Source: CAWBUW01 sp963792075 (lineage in GTDB: Bacteria > Chloroflexota > Anaerolineae > Anaerolineales > UBA4823). From it: DNA of 64,000 nt. The notes below the pieces were generated by a model. That model searched no databases. It had not been told where the DNA came from and was given only the letters and a program-made list of their open reading frames with translations. Location: contig CAWBUW010000007.1 of assembly GCA_963792075.1 (NCBI GenBank), positions 930,001 through 994,000 of the forward strand, in the 5' to 3' direction. The first letter of the stretch is position 1. The number at the start of each line of letters is the position of its first letter. Position numbers and translations under genes: made by a program. Positions 35,191-44,105 of this stretch are shown piece after piece.

Positions 35191-38100
35191 CGGGTAATCC
35201 TGCGCTCCGTCCCGACCCCACAGAATTGCATGCCCGGCGCAAGATCGCGGCATTCCGGCGGCGTTTTGGCAAGCCCCATCTTGATTTTGCCAGCCACGCG
35301 GCCTTCCCACTGGCCCTCACGCCAGAATTGCTGCATTTCCTGTGGGTCAACTTCCCCCGTGACAGCCAGAGACAGCTCCTGAAAATCCCCTGGATTGCCA
35401 CGGCAGACCTGCTGCTCTCCAGCCTGTGCGCGCCGGTAGGCTACGAAATGTTTGAAATGGACAGCCTCGTCCGCCGCCTGCTGCTGGATGAACTGCTGGC
35501 TGACCCGCGTTTTGGCCCGCAGCGAGTATCTGAGCTGGCTGAAGCCATGCGCTATTTCCTGGCTCCGACGTTGAGCAGCGACAATCCTGCGCTGCGCGCC
35601 CTGGCGCAGACTCAGGACCTCAACACGCTGGCGCACGAACGCCCTCAAGAGGCGCTGGAAAAATTAGCCCTGCTTCTGCGCATGAGCATTGAGTCTGGCT
35701 CCGTGATCGAACAGATCCGCCTGGCTGCACTGACCGAAGCCCTCAGCGCAGCCCTCGCCCACCAGCCCGATTTCGCAGCAGTCCTTGCCTATGCGCAGCA
35801 AAGGCGCCGCTTGCTGCACGGCATCGCTCCCGCAGCACCATCCTCCGCGGTCCCTGTTTCCATCGCTGGCATCGAGCTGCCCTCCCTGGATACCAACCTG
35901 CCTGAACCCATCAGCCCACCTCAGACAGCCCCTTCGCCAGCCGAAACCATGGACCAGCTCATCGACGCGGCCATGCTCAACCCGGATCCCGCTCAACGAG
36001 CCCTGGCGCTCACCCGCTTGCTTCCAACCCTGGAACATGGGAGTGCTGCCCGCGCCAGGCTGCACAAGGAACTCATCCCTGCTGTCCAAAAGATCACCAA
36101 CCAACCCGACCTGCTGGAAGTGCTCAACCAATATCTGGCGTTTTTATCGCCCTCCAGCCCGCCTCAATACTTCGAGGATATGCTCCAGAACATCCGGCGC
36201 ATCCCAGGAGCCGCCGAGCGCGCGGGGATGCTGGCACGTTTATTAGATTTGAACGCGCTAGAGCAGGCCTCTCGCGCCCTCTCCGAAGCTGTGGCGGCCC
36301 TCAGCGCGCTGCCACAAGATGGTCCATATGCCCGGCTGCTCGTACGCTTGATGCCCCACATGCGCTTGCCCGAGCGGCAAAAAGCTTCGCACCAGGTAAT
36401 GGAGATTGCCCAGAAGATCCAGGACTCCCGCGAACAAGCAGAATTATTGGACTCCGTCAAGCAAGCTCTCGCCGCTCCGCCGCCACCTGCACATACCCTT
36501 GGCGAGGAAGGTGCAGAACAAGACCTGGAACAGCCTTCCGGGCAGCCGCAAGCGGATGTCTCCGGCAAAGGGGTGGATGCTGCGGTCGAAGCTGCTCTGC
36601 GCCAGGGCGGGGTTGATATCGAGCTGCACATTACCGGGCCTGGCCCTCGCTTCACCACCCAGGTGACCTACACCAGCCAGGGCGGCACACCAGGCGACAT
36701 CATGCGCTCGAACAGCACCATCGAGCTGCCTGCCTGGCAGCAAGAATGGCTCCGGTTGATGAACAACCAGAGCCTGGCGAGCTTGAAAATGGAAGAAGCA
36801 GATGCGCGCATGCGCGTTTTCGGCACGGCTTTGTTCTCCACCAGCTTCCCCGATCTCCGTCCCGGTGTATTCGCCCGCGCCAGAAGCAGCGAAGCGATGC
36901 GCTCGCGCCTGCGCCTGGTTTTCGAAGATGCGCTTGAATTCGAGGATTTACCCTGGGAGTACCTGCACGATGGCAGGAACTATCTCTTCCAATCCGGCAA
37001 AACCGATATCATCCGCCAGGTACCTGCCTATACCAGGGCTGCGAAAATCCCATCCACAACAGGCAGTTCCAAAATTCTAGACTTCGAGACTGGTTACGCC
37101 ACAGTTCCAACGCTTCCCTTAGAATTACCCTTGCGGGTCTTGGCCGTTTGCGTTGCGGCAGCGGATTTATCTGCCCGCCGTGCGAAAGCTGCCGCGGATC
37201 AAATTAAAACCGCCCTGCAGCCTCTGGTGGATGAAAACCGGGTGGTCTTGGATGTGCTTGAAAACCCGACCCCTTCCCTTTTCAACCAACACGCTGCAGC
37301 AAGGGAAATATCCCATCGTATATTATTACGGCTGGTACGATATCAGCCGTGGCACAAGCCAGACCTCCCTGGCCTTTGCCGCCGGCGATGCCAAGGCCTA
37401 CGAGCAAATTTCAACCACGTCCCTGGTAAGGTACTTGAAGAGCGCGCCGGTCCAGCTCCTGCTGCTGGATGGTTATGAGCGCCGCTCCGCGGACGAGCCG
37501 CGCCGTTCCCACCCCGCAGTCGATTTGATCCGGGAAGGGGCGCCGGCGGTGTTGGTCACCTATGGCACAGCCATGCCGTTCGAAAAGAAAGGCGAGCTCC
37601 TGTATTCGATCCTGGCCGGGTTGGTGCGCAGCGACTCGATTTTGACTGCCCTGGCCAACGCCCGCGTGGTGCTGAGAGAAAATCAGCCTGCTTCCATGCT
37701 GTGGGGTTTGCCTGCCCTGTACCTCAGCCAGCCGGACGCAGTGTTATTTGCCCCACCGTCAAAGGTTGAAAGCCAGGAGCCGTCCCTGCTCCAGTTCGAA
37801 GATCCAACCACGATTACCCTGTACACGGTATTAAACAGCCTCGAAGGTCACCGCTTCCAGGCCATCATGGTTTCGCCAGCCGGGCAGGCCCGGTTCGAGG
37901 CTGAGATCCCGCTCTCCGAACAAAGCGCACTGGATTTCTTCTGGCGCACCATTCCCGGCCCCACGCCGAAAATGTCACGTAATTACTCTGCCCGCGCCCA
38001 CGAGACCGAGAAACTACTTTCGGATGCGCTCTTCCGGGGTGAAGCGCTTGACCTTTTCCGCCGCTCGGTTGCCTTGGCTCAAGCAAAGAACCTGGCTTTC

Positions 38101-38907
38101 CGCCTGCGCCTGCAAATCGAGGCGGGCGAATTGGAAAACCTGCCCTGGGAGTTCATCACCCGTCCAGAAAACCAGCAGCCGCTGGCGCTTCAAGATCATA
38201 TTTCTTTGGTGCGTTTCCTGCCCCCTGCACTAACCGCACCTCCACCCGTTTATACTTCTGACCAGCCATTGCGTGCCCTGGCCTTGATCGCCAATCCTGC
38301 CGATATGCCACCGTTCGACCTGTTTCGGGAATGGTCAGATCTGCAGGGTGCCTTCCCCGAGGGAATTATTGATCGTGTAGAAGGTGGCTCGCTGGCGGAT
38401 TTACGCAAAGCGCTGCGCCAACAAGAGTACGCCATAACGGTCATTGCTGGCCATGTCGTTTCTCGCGAAGATTCCCCACTGCCGGCCTTGATCCTGGAAG
38501 ACCGTGAGCAGCGCTCTGCTGCCGTAGACCCCTCTACCCTGGCGGCTGTGCTGGGTGATCACAAGAGGCTGCGCCTGGTGATCTTACTCAATCTAGATGG
38601 CACACCTGCACCTGCGAACCCCTTCCTCACCTTTGCGGCCGAGCTGGCGAAAGCAGGGATGCCTGCGGTGATCACCTCCCCGGTTGCGATGACCCAAAAT
38701 GAGCACCAGGCCATGCTGCGCGAGCTGTACGCCTGCCTGGCCAACGGCCTGCCTGTGGATATTGCCCTGGCTGAAGCACGTATGGCCATGTATGCCCAAA
38801 AAGCTGATTTTTCCTGGGGTCTGCCTGTGCTGATCAGCCGGTTAGCGGATGGTATTTTGTTCACATTGAGCCCAACCCAGCCGCCGTCCGATACAAACCT
38901 ATATTGA
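35187..38907 (+). CDS. Large protein with two CHAT-like domains that lack catalytic Cys; one frameshift
   Basis: About 1240 residues after joining frames. Residues 1-430 are all-helical repeats (FPLALTPELLHFLWVNF; TRLLPTLEHGSAARARLHKE). Then comes a first CHAT-like domain (DLPWEYLHDGRNYLFQ ... YYYGWYDI ... LLLLDGYERRS) in which the GH and ACxS positions are GW and DGYE. A second follows (NLPWEFITRPE ... VIAGHVVSRED ... LVILLNLDGTPA) with a His but no Cys. The frame from 35187 breaks near 37292 (AACCAACACGCTG); joining to the downstream frame restores TLQQGKYPIVYYYGW. It starts at a GTG overlapping the vWA stop. It resembles the large vWA-MoxR-associated partner of ternary conflict systems and is probably a scaffold rather than a protease. 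Confidence 0.8.
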
Positions 38908-38991
38908 GCTGGCCAACCCGGTTCTGCTGCGCACCTGGTCGCGGCTGGCAAGCTGGGTCCTTGACTCACGGCAAGCGAAGTAGTTCAGCTT

Positions 38992-40635
38992 TTACTTCTT
39001 CCCATGCACCAGGCTCAAGGCCAGGCCCGCCAGTCCCAGCAAACCGAATACTCCCAAGGCTAATTTCTTCTTATCCACCGTAGCAGCTTTCTCTGCAGCC
39101 GCGGTGACAGCGGCGGCTGTCAATGCGCCCACCGGTTCCATGCGCTGTCGCAGGGATGCGCCGCGTGCCAGGTGCAGCACCGCGCTGCCCAGCTTATAAT
39201 TTCCCGGCGAGCGCATGATCGTCGCCAGGTCCCACTGCAGCGGCGCCTGTCCGACCACATAGGTATAGGGCCGCGTAAACTGCATCACGCCTTCTTTCCC
39301 GTGGGTCCGCCCGTAACCAGACTGCTTGATGCCACCAAACGGCAGCAGCGGCACAGCAAACTGAGTAATCGTATCATTGATAATTACTGAAGACGCCTCC
39401 ACCTGCCGGGCCACCTCCCAGGCGTGTTCCAGGTCACGGCTCCACACGGAAGTCCCCAAGCCAAGCTCGCAGTCGTTTGCCAGCCGGATCGCTTCTTGCT
39501 CGTCTTTCACTTTCATGACCGGCATCAGCGGGCCGAACGTCTCTTCGCGCATCAGGAGCATGTCATGGTTCACGTCTACCAACACCGTGGGGGCGATGAA
39601 GCTGTCTTCTACCGTCCCGCCGGTCAGCACAAAGGCTCCCTTATCGTGTGCGTCTTCCAGGTGACGCCGGATCACGCGCAACTGGCGCGGGTCTGAAATG
39701 GGGCCGAGGTAATATTCGCTTTCCACATCGCTCGAATAGCCCATCTTGATTTGCGCGGTCTCCGCCAGGGTCAGGCGCAGGAACTCATCGTACACTTCTT
39801 CCACCACGTACACACGCTCTACTCCCATGCAGGTCTGGCCTGCATTGAAGAATGACCCCCATACCCCCCAGCGCGCCGCGGCCGGCAGGTCTGCATCGGC
39901 CAGCACGATCATCGCATCCTTACCGCCCAGCTCACAGGCCAGCGGAGTCAGCGTGGCTGCCGCAGCCTGCGCCACCTTGCGTCCGGTCGGCGTGGAGCCG
40001 GTCAGGAAGATATAATCCAGTTTCTCCTGCACCAGGGCCGCCCCCACCGCGCCATCGCCGTGTACCACGCGCACATACGGAGCCAGCTCAGGCACCCGCT
40101 GCAGCAGTTTTCCCATCAACAGGCCCACCGCTCCCGTCACCTCCGAGGGCTTGAGCACCACCGTATTCCCTGCCAGCAGAGCGCCCAACACCGGTGGCAT
40201 CGCCAGCGCGAAGGGATAATTCCACGGTGAGATCACCGCAACCACACCATACGGCCGCGGTTCTACATAACAAGCTTTAGAAAAGTACAGCCCGGGCGAC
40301 ACCCGGTAGCGGCGCAGCCAACGCGGCGCCCGGTTCAGGGCTGCGTCCAGCATATCCACCGTCATGAAAACTTCGATCATGGCATCCTGGCGTGATTTAC
40401 CACAGTCCTGGTTGATCACACCTGTGATTTCATCCATGCAATCGATAATCAGCTCCTGGTATTTACGCAGGATGCGTACACGTTCTTTTACAGGCTTGTG
40501 GCTCCACTCCGGGGAGGCCGCCCGCATCTCACTTACAGCCCTTTTCACTTCATCCGGCGTGCTCATTGCCATTTGCCCAAAGCACACCCCGGTAGCGGGG
40601 TTGGTAAAAAATAGTGTATTGGCGTTTTCAGGCAT
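38992..40635 (-). CDS. NAD(P)-dependent aldehyde dehydrogenase with C-terminal membrane anchor
   Basis: 547 residues. The core shows SPWNYPFAL, LKPSEVT, FTGSTPTGRKVA-type cofactor loop, the general-base Glu in ACELGGKDA and the catalytic Cys in FFNAGQTCMG. EETFGPLMPVM and LPFGGIKQSGYGR complete the family signature. Residues 1-480 are the usual enzyme; the extra 65 residues end in an Ala-rich linker and a hydrophobic helix (LGVFGLLGLAGLALSLVHGKK), suggesting membrane attachment as in fatty-aldehyde dehydrogenases. AAGGAG lies six bases before the ATG. The substrate is not determinable; long-chain aldehydes are plausible given the anchor. Confidence 0.92.
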   Translation of the reverse strand: MPENANTLFFTNPATGVCFGQMAMSTPDEVKRAVSEMRAASPEWSHKPVKERVRILRKYQELIIDCMDEITGVINQDCGKSRQDAMIEVFMTVDMLDAALNRAPRWLRRYRVSPGLYFSKACYVEPRPYGVVAVISPWNYPFALAMPPVLGALLAGNTVVLKPSEVTGAVGLLMGKLLQRVPELAPYVRVVHGDGAVGAALVQEKLDYIFLTGSTPTGRKVAQAAAATLTPLACELGGKDAMIVLADADLPAAARWGVWGSFFNAGQTCMGVERVYVVEEVYDEFLRLTLAETAQIKMGYSSDVESEYYLGPISDPRQLRVIRRHLEDAHDKGAFVLTGGTVEDSFIAPTVLVDVNHDMLLMREETFGPLMPVMKVKDEQEAIRLANDCELGLGTSVWSRDLEHAWEVARQVEASSVIINDTITQFAVPLLPFGGIKQSGYGRTHGKEGVMQFTRPYTYVVGQAPLQWDLATIMRSPGNYKLGSAVLHLARGASLRQRMEPVGALTAAAVTAAAEKAATVDKKKLALGVFGLLGLAGLALSLVHGKK

Positions 40636-40939
40636 AGTGACTCCTTCTGGATCTGGCTAACCGCGGACCGCTGCAGGCTTTCAACCACCTACCGCTTCAT
40701 CATAACGAAGGAAATGTTTGGCGTCAAGAAAGAGGTTCATTAGGGGTTGCCGTGGCAGAGGGCAAATGTGGGGATATGGCAATTTTAGAGCACAAGATCT
40801 TGGCGAGCATTTTTGGTTGTATAATTCAGGAAATTGGAGCTCCGCTTGAAGCAATGGCTTGTCCCCTCAACCGACGGACCCATTCAATTAACCGCGCGCT
40901 CTCTGGGTGTCCGCGGTTTTGTTCTGGAGTGATAAGATC
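40636..40939. other. Divergent intergenic region, 304 bp
   Basis: No convincing gene. It separates the aldehyde dehydrogenase (minus) from the glycosyltransferase (plus). An AT-rich core at about 40785-40840 holds a perfect TATAAT. The rest shows no long palindrome and no RNA gene. Confidence 0.6.
40820..40825 (+). promoter_or_regulatory. Candidate -10 box for the glycosyltransferase gene
   Basis: Exact TATAAT; the nearest -35-like TTGGCG (40800) is only 14 bases upstream, short of the ideal. A transcript would have a leader of about 110 bases. Confidence 0.35.
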
Positions 40940-42220
40940 ATGCGCATCACCATCCTGGCTACCGGCTCTCGCGGCGACGTGCAGCCCTCCTTTGCCCTGG
41001 CTTATGCTCTGCAGTGTGCCGGGCATGCGGTGACCGTCGTCTCCAACACGCTTTTCCAACCTATGTTGGCTGCCTATGGGTTCGACTTTCGCCCCGTCGA
41101 TTGGGACCCGCTCGCCTCCATTCATCGCCAGACCAACCTGGAGAAAACCCAATGGTCGCATACGCCGCTGGCTGACCTGCGCGCGGCACGCCAGGCGACC
41201 CACGAAATCTTTACGGTCGCCCAACGCGATTCCTGGTCCGGCTGCCAGGATGCGGAGTGCCTGGTCTACAGTGTGCTCTCGCCCTGGGGGTTTAGCATTG
41301 GTGAAAAGCTGGGCATCCCCGCGCTGCCCACTGCACTGCACCCCCTCACACCGACGCGCGCTTTTCCTATGCAGCTCATCCTGCGCGACCTGGGCGGCCC
41401 GCTTAACTATGCCACACATTTACTCGCAGAGGTCGCCCTCGACCTTGCCACCGGCGGAGAGCTGAATATCTTCCGCCAGGAGACGCTGGGTTTGCCCCCC
41501 ATCAAATTCCCCAATTCCACACTCGGTCGCTTGCGCCGCCAGGGTACCCCACTGCTGTATAACCTCAGCCCGACGGTGGTCCCCCGCCCTGCGGATTGGC
41601 CACCATTTATACACCAGCACGGCTACTGGCGACTGCCTCCCCCGCCTGGCTGGCAGCCTGCCGCGGATCTGCTGAGTTTTCTGGAATCCGGTCCGCCGCC
41701 GGTCTATATCGGTTTTGGCAGTATGGTTAAACAAGGTGCCACCCGCCTGGCACAAGTTGTCATGCAAGCGCTCACCATCGCCGGGCTGCGCGGCGTGCTC
41801 TCGCGCGGCTGGGGTGGCCTGCAGGTAGACACTGCCTTACCCGAGACGGTCCATCTCATCGACGATGTCCCTCACGAGTGGCTTTTCCCACGCTGTGCCG
41901 TAGTCATGCATCACGCTGGCATGGGCACCACCGCTGCCGGGCTGCTGGCAGGCATACCCGCGGTCACCCTCCCGCACATGCAGGACCAACCCTACTGGGC
42001 CAAACGCCTGTGCGATTTAGGCGTTGCACCACCACCTCTGTCTGAAAAGACTCTCACACCGGAACGGTTGGCGTTGGCGCTGCAAGAGGCACACCTCCCT
42101 GAGCGCGTTTCACGCGCCCAGGAGCTTGGAGCCCGTTTGCGCCAGGAAGATGGCCTGGGGCTCATCGTCGGCCAGATCGAGGTTTTATTTGATGCCGCAC
42201 GAGATCGTAAAGATGGTTGA
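40940..42220 (+). CDS. UGT-type glycosyltransferase (GT1, sterol/macrolide-like)
   Basis: 426 residues from the ATG at 40940 (GGAG ten bases upstream). The N-terminal acceptor domain begins ITILATGSRGDVQPSFALAY, the signature of GT28/GT1 erythromycin- and sterol-type transferases. The donor domain ends with FGSMVK and MHHAGMGTTAAGLLAGIPAV followed by DQPYWAKRL, which binds the nucleotide-sugar. It likely transfers a sugar to a lipid or small hydrophobic acceptor in the cytosol. A promoter for the next gene lies within its stop codon region (42217-42245). Confidence 0.9.
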   Translation: MRITILATGSRGDVQPSFALAYALQCAGHAVTVVSNTLFQPMLAAYGFDFRPVDWDPLASIHRQTNLEKTQWSHTPLADLRAARQATHEIFTVAQRDSWSGCQDAECLVYSVLSPWGFSIGEKLGIPALPTALHPLTPTRAFPMQLILRDLGGPLNYATHLLAEVALDLATGGELNIFRQETLGLPPIKFPNSTLGRLRRQGTPLLYNLSPTVVPRPADWPPFIHQHGYWRLPPPPGWQPAADLLSFLESGPPPVYIGFGSMVKQGATRLAQVVMQALTIAGLRGVLSRGWGGLQVDTALPETVHLIDDVPHEWLFPRCAVVMHHAGMGTTAAGLLAGIPAVTLPHMQDQPYWAKRLCDLGVAPPPLSEKTLTPERLALALQEAHLPERVSRAQELGARLRQEDGLGLIVGQIEVLFDAARDRKDG

Positions 42221-42245
42221 CCCGGTCCTTATTATTTGCTATGCT
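42217..42245 (+). promoter_or_regulatory. Promoter for a probably leaderless lipoprotein mRNA
   Basis: TTGACC (42217-42222, 5 of 6), exactly 17 bases, TATGCT (42240-42245). The predicted start falls at or next to the ATG at 42253, and no ribosome site precedes that ATG. The -35 box overlaps the glycosyltransferase stop. Confidence 0.55.
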
Positions 42246-42252
42246 CAATAGG

Positions 42253-43914
42253 ATGAGCTCACACTCCAAAAACCTAAACGGAATTCTCATTCTCATCCTC
42301 CTGGCCTTACTCACGGCTTGTTCCCCCAAACCGCAGGTACCCACCGCGACCCTTCAGGCCATCCAGCACATTCAGCGCGAGGCCGTTCTGGCTGAGCCAG
42401 AAAAGGTTGCCAAGATGCTCACCGATCCGAGCCAAAGTCAGGATGGGGTGATCTCGATGCTGGCAAGCCTCGGCATCGGCGTCTACACACCCGATGGGCA
42501 GCAGATCTTGCAGGGCTCCGAGAGGCGCGACACCGATTTCTTCCTCTACGACTTCGAGCTTCCTCTGCTCGCCGCAATGGCTGGCGGACCGACCCAGCCC
42601 TTTAGCGATCTGCATGCCGTGCTCGCAAGAGAGGGTTACAAAGGCACGGCATCCGATTTATCCCTTGCATTCGCCTCCGCATTCCGCCAGCATCCTGAAG
42701 GATTTATACCGCGGCTCTTCGCTGCGCTGGGCGTGAGTGCCGATCAGCCAGATATCACACCCTTGGAGTCATGGCTCCTGCTGCTGAGCACGCTTCCTCC
42801 GAACCAGGCCAGTTCGCCGGTGACGATGAATCTGCTCGCCCAGAGTGGGCCCGGTATTTCACGCTGTGCTGGAATTATTACTAAATCAGGGGTGCAGCCG
42901 TTTTGGTTTGTCACTGAAGAGCCTTGGGTCGAAGATATGCGCTTCCAAGCAGCCGAAGATCTCTACTACGCGATCCAAGGCCCCATCCTGGCGCAGGCTG
43001 TCTTCGGAACGCTGACCGTGGACCCTACCAGTGTGCACGAGGGGCACGGGGGGCCTGGCAACTCGACGAAGTTTACGGTAAATATGACCGTTAACTTTTT
43101 GCCGCAGTCGGTCTCATTGGGAGCCTGCGGTACGCTCATGAATATTATCAAACCCGCTTACCCTCCCATCCGCCCCGTCCAGTTGGACTGGCGCGTGTCA
43201 CCCGGCCTCACCGATCGCGGGACGCTGAATGAGCCACCGGGCGGATCCTGGACCGACGATAACGGGCAGGCGGTCATCACGTTCACGGCCCAAACGGAAG
43301 CCTCTGGCGGCCAGGGTTCGGAGCAATCCCTTACGGATGAGGTCTTCGTCACCTTGCCGGCGAAAGACGTTTTCCAATGGTCCTTGGGAATTAGCGACCC
43401 TCGACTGCTCGTCTTCGTGCCAAACCAAATTCCTCTCCGGGACTCCCTGACCATCACCTGGCATGAGCTCGAGCCTACTACAGCGCCGGACTGCATCAGT
43501 GGTATACCAGCCGGCGATTATACCGGCACGCTGGTATATACCTCGATACTGCCTGACCACCCACCCCTCCATGATGGCAGCGGGAAGATCCATTTCTTTG
43601 TGGACTCGAGCGGTAATGTGGATGGGACATGGGACCTTGCCTACGCGGTCAAGTCCTTCACGGGCCTTACAGGGACAGGCAATGTCAGCGACGGAGTCGT
43701 GAGTGGGACGGCGAATAAACTACAGCTTAGCGGCACCGTGGTTACTGCGATGGACAAACTTGGCCCTGGACCGGCCGTACCCTGGCCCTACACACTCCTG
43801 ACTGTCGAGACTGTATGCAGCATTCAAGTGGTCGCTTCATTCAAAGACGGAACAACCACCGTTATCGTCCATGCCACACCATTTGGGCTAGAGGTTAACA
43901 CGCCCAGCCCGTAG
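42253..43914 (+). CDS. Large lipoprotein of unknown function
   Basis: 553 residues. Lipoprotein signal LNGILILILLALLTACS with lipobox LTAC, then about 230 residues of helical sequence (EPEKVAKMLTDPSQSQDGVI) and a C-terminal beta-rich half (PGNSTKFTVNMTVNFLPQSV; GKIHFFVDSSGNVDGTWDLA). I do not recognise a family; there are no enzymatic motifs. In-frame starts at 42217 and 42241 exist but lie inside the promoter. It stands alone, ended by the hairpin region at 44040. Confidence 0.75.
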   Translation: MSSHSKNLNGILILILLALLTACSPKPQVPTATLQAIQHIQREAVLAEPEKVAKMLTDPSQSQDGVISMLASLGIGVYTPDGQQILQGSERRDTDFFLYDFELPLLAAMAGGPTQPFSDLHAVLAREGYKGTASDLSLAFASAFRQHPEGFIPRLFAALGVSADQPDITPLESWLLLLSTLPPNQASSPVTMNLLAQSGPGISRCAGIITKSGVQPFWFVTEEPWVEDMRFQAAEDLYYAIQGPILAQAVFGTLTVDPTSVHEGHGGPGNSTKFTVNMTVNFLPQSVSLGACGTLMNIIKPAYPPIRPVQLDWRVSPGLTDRGTLNEPPGGSWTDDNGQAVITFTAQTEASGGQGSEQSLTDEVFVTLPAKDVFQWSLGISDPRLLVFVPNQIPLRDSLTITWHELEPTTAPDCISGIPAGDYTGTLVYTSILPDHPPLHDGSGKIHFFVDSSGNVDGTWDLAYAVKSFTGLTGTGNVSDGVVSGTANKLQLSGTVVTAMDKLGPGPAVPWPYTLLTVETVCSIQVVASFKDGTTTVIVHATPFGLEVNTPSP

Positions 43915-44039
43915 AGAACTTAGACATCTCACTTAGCCACGACGCTCAACCTGCCCACCTGTATGTAAGGCGCCAGTGCTGCGTAGGAGTCGGGTTGCCC
44001 TGTACCAGCCGCTTCATGGTATCATCGGTCTTGAAAATA

Positions 44040-44081
44040 TTGGGGTACAAGCGGCGAGCAAGCTCGCCGCTTGTACCCCAA
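44040..44081. terminator. Palindrome, 19-bp stem, between co-directional genes
   Basis: Arm TTGGGGTACAAGCGGCGAG, loop CAAG, perfect complementary arm to 44081. It lies 125 bp after the lipoprotein stop and only 24 bp before the next ATG. It could end the upstream transcript, or sit in the leader of the downstream gene. Confidence 0.5.
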
Positions 44082-44105
44082 CTCCCCTGACGAGGTGGAT
44101 GATCG

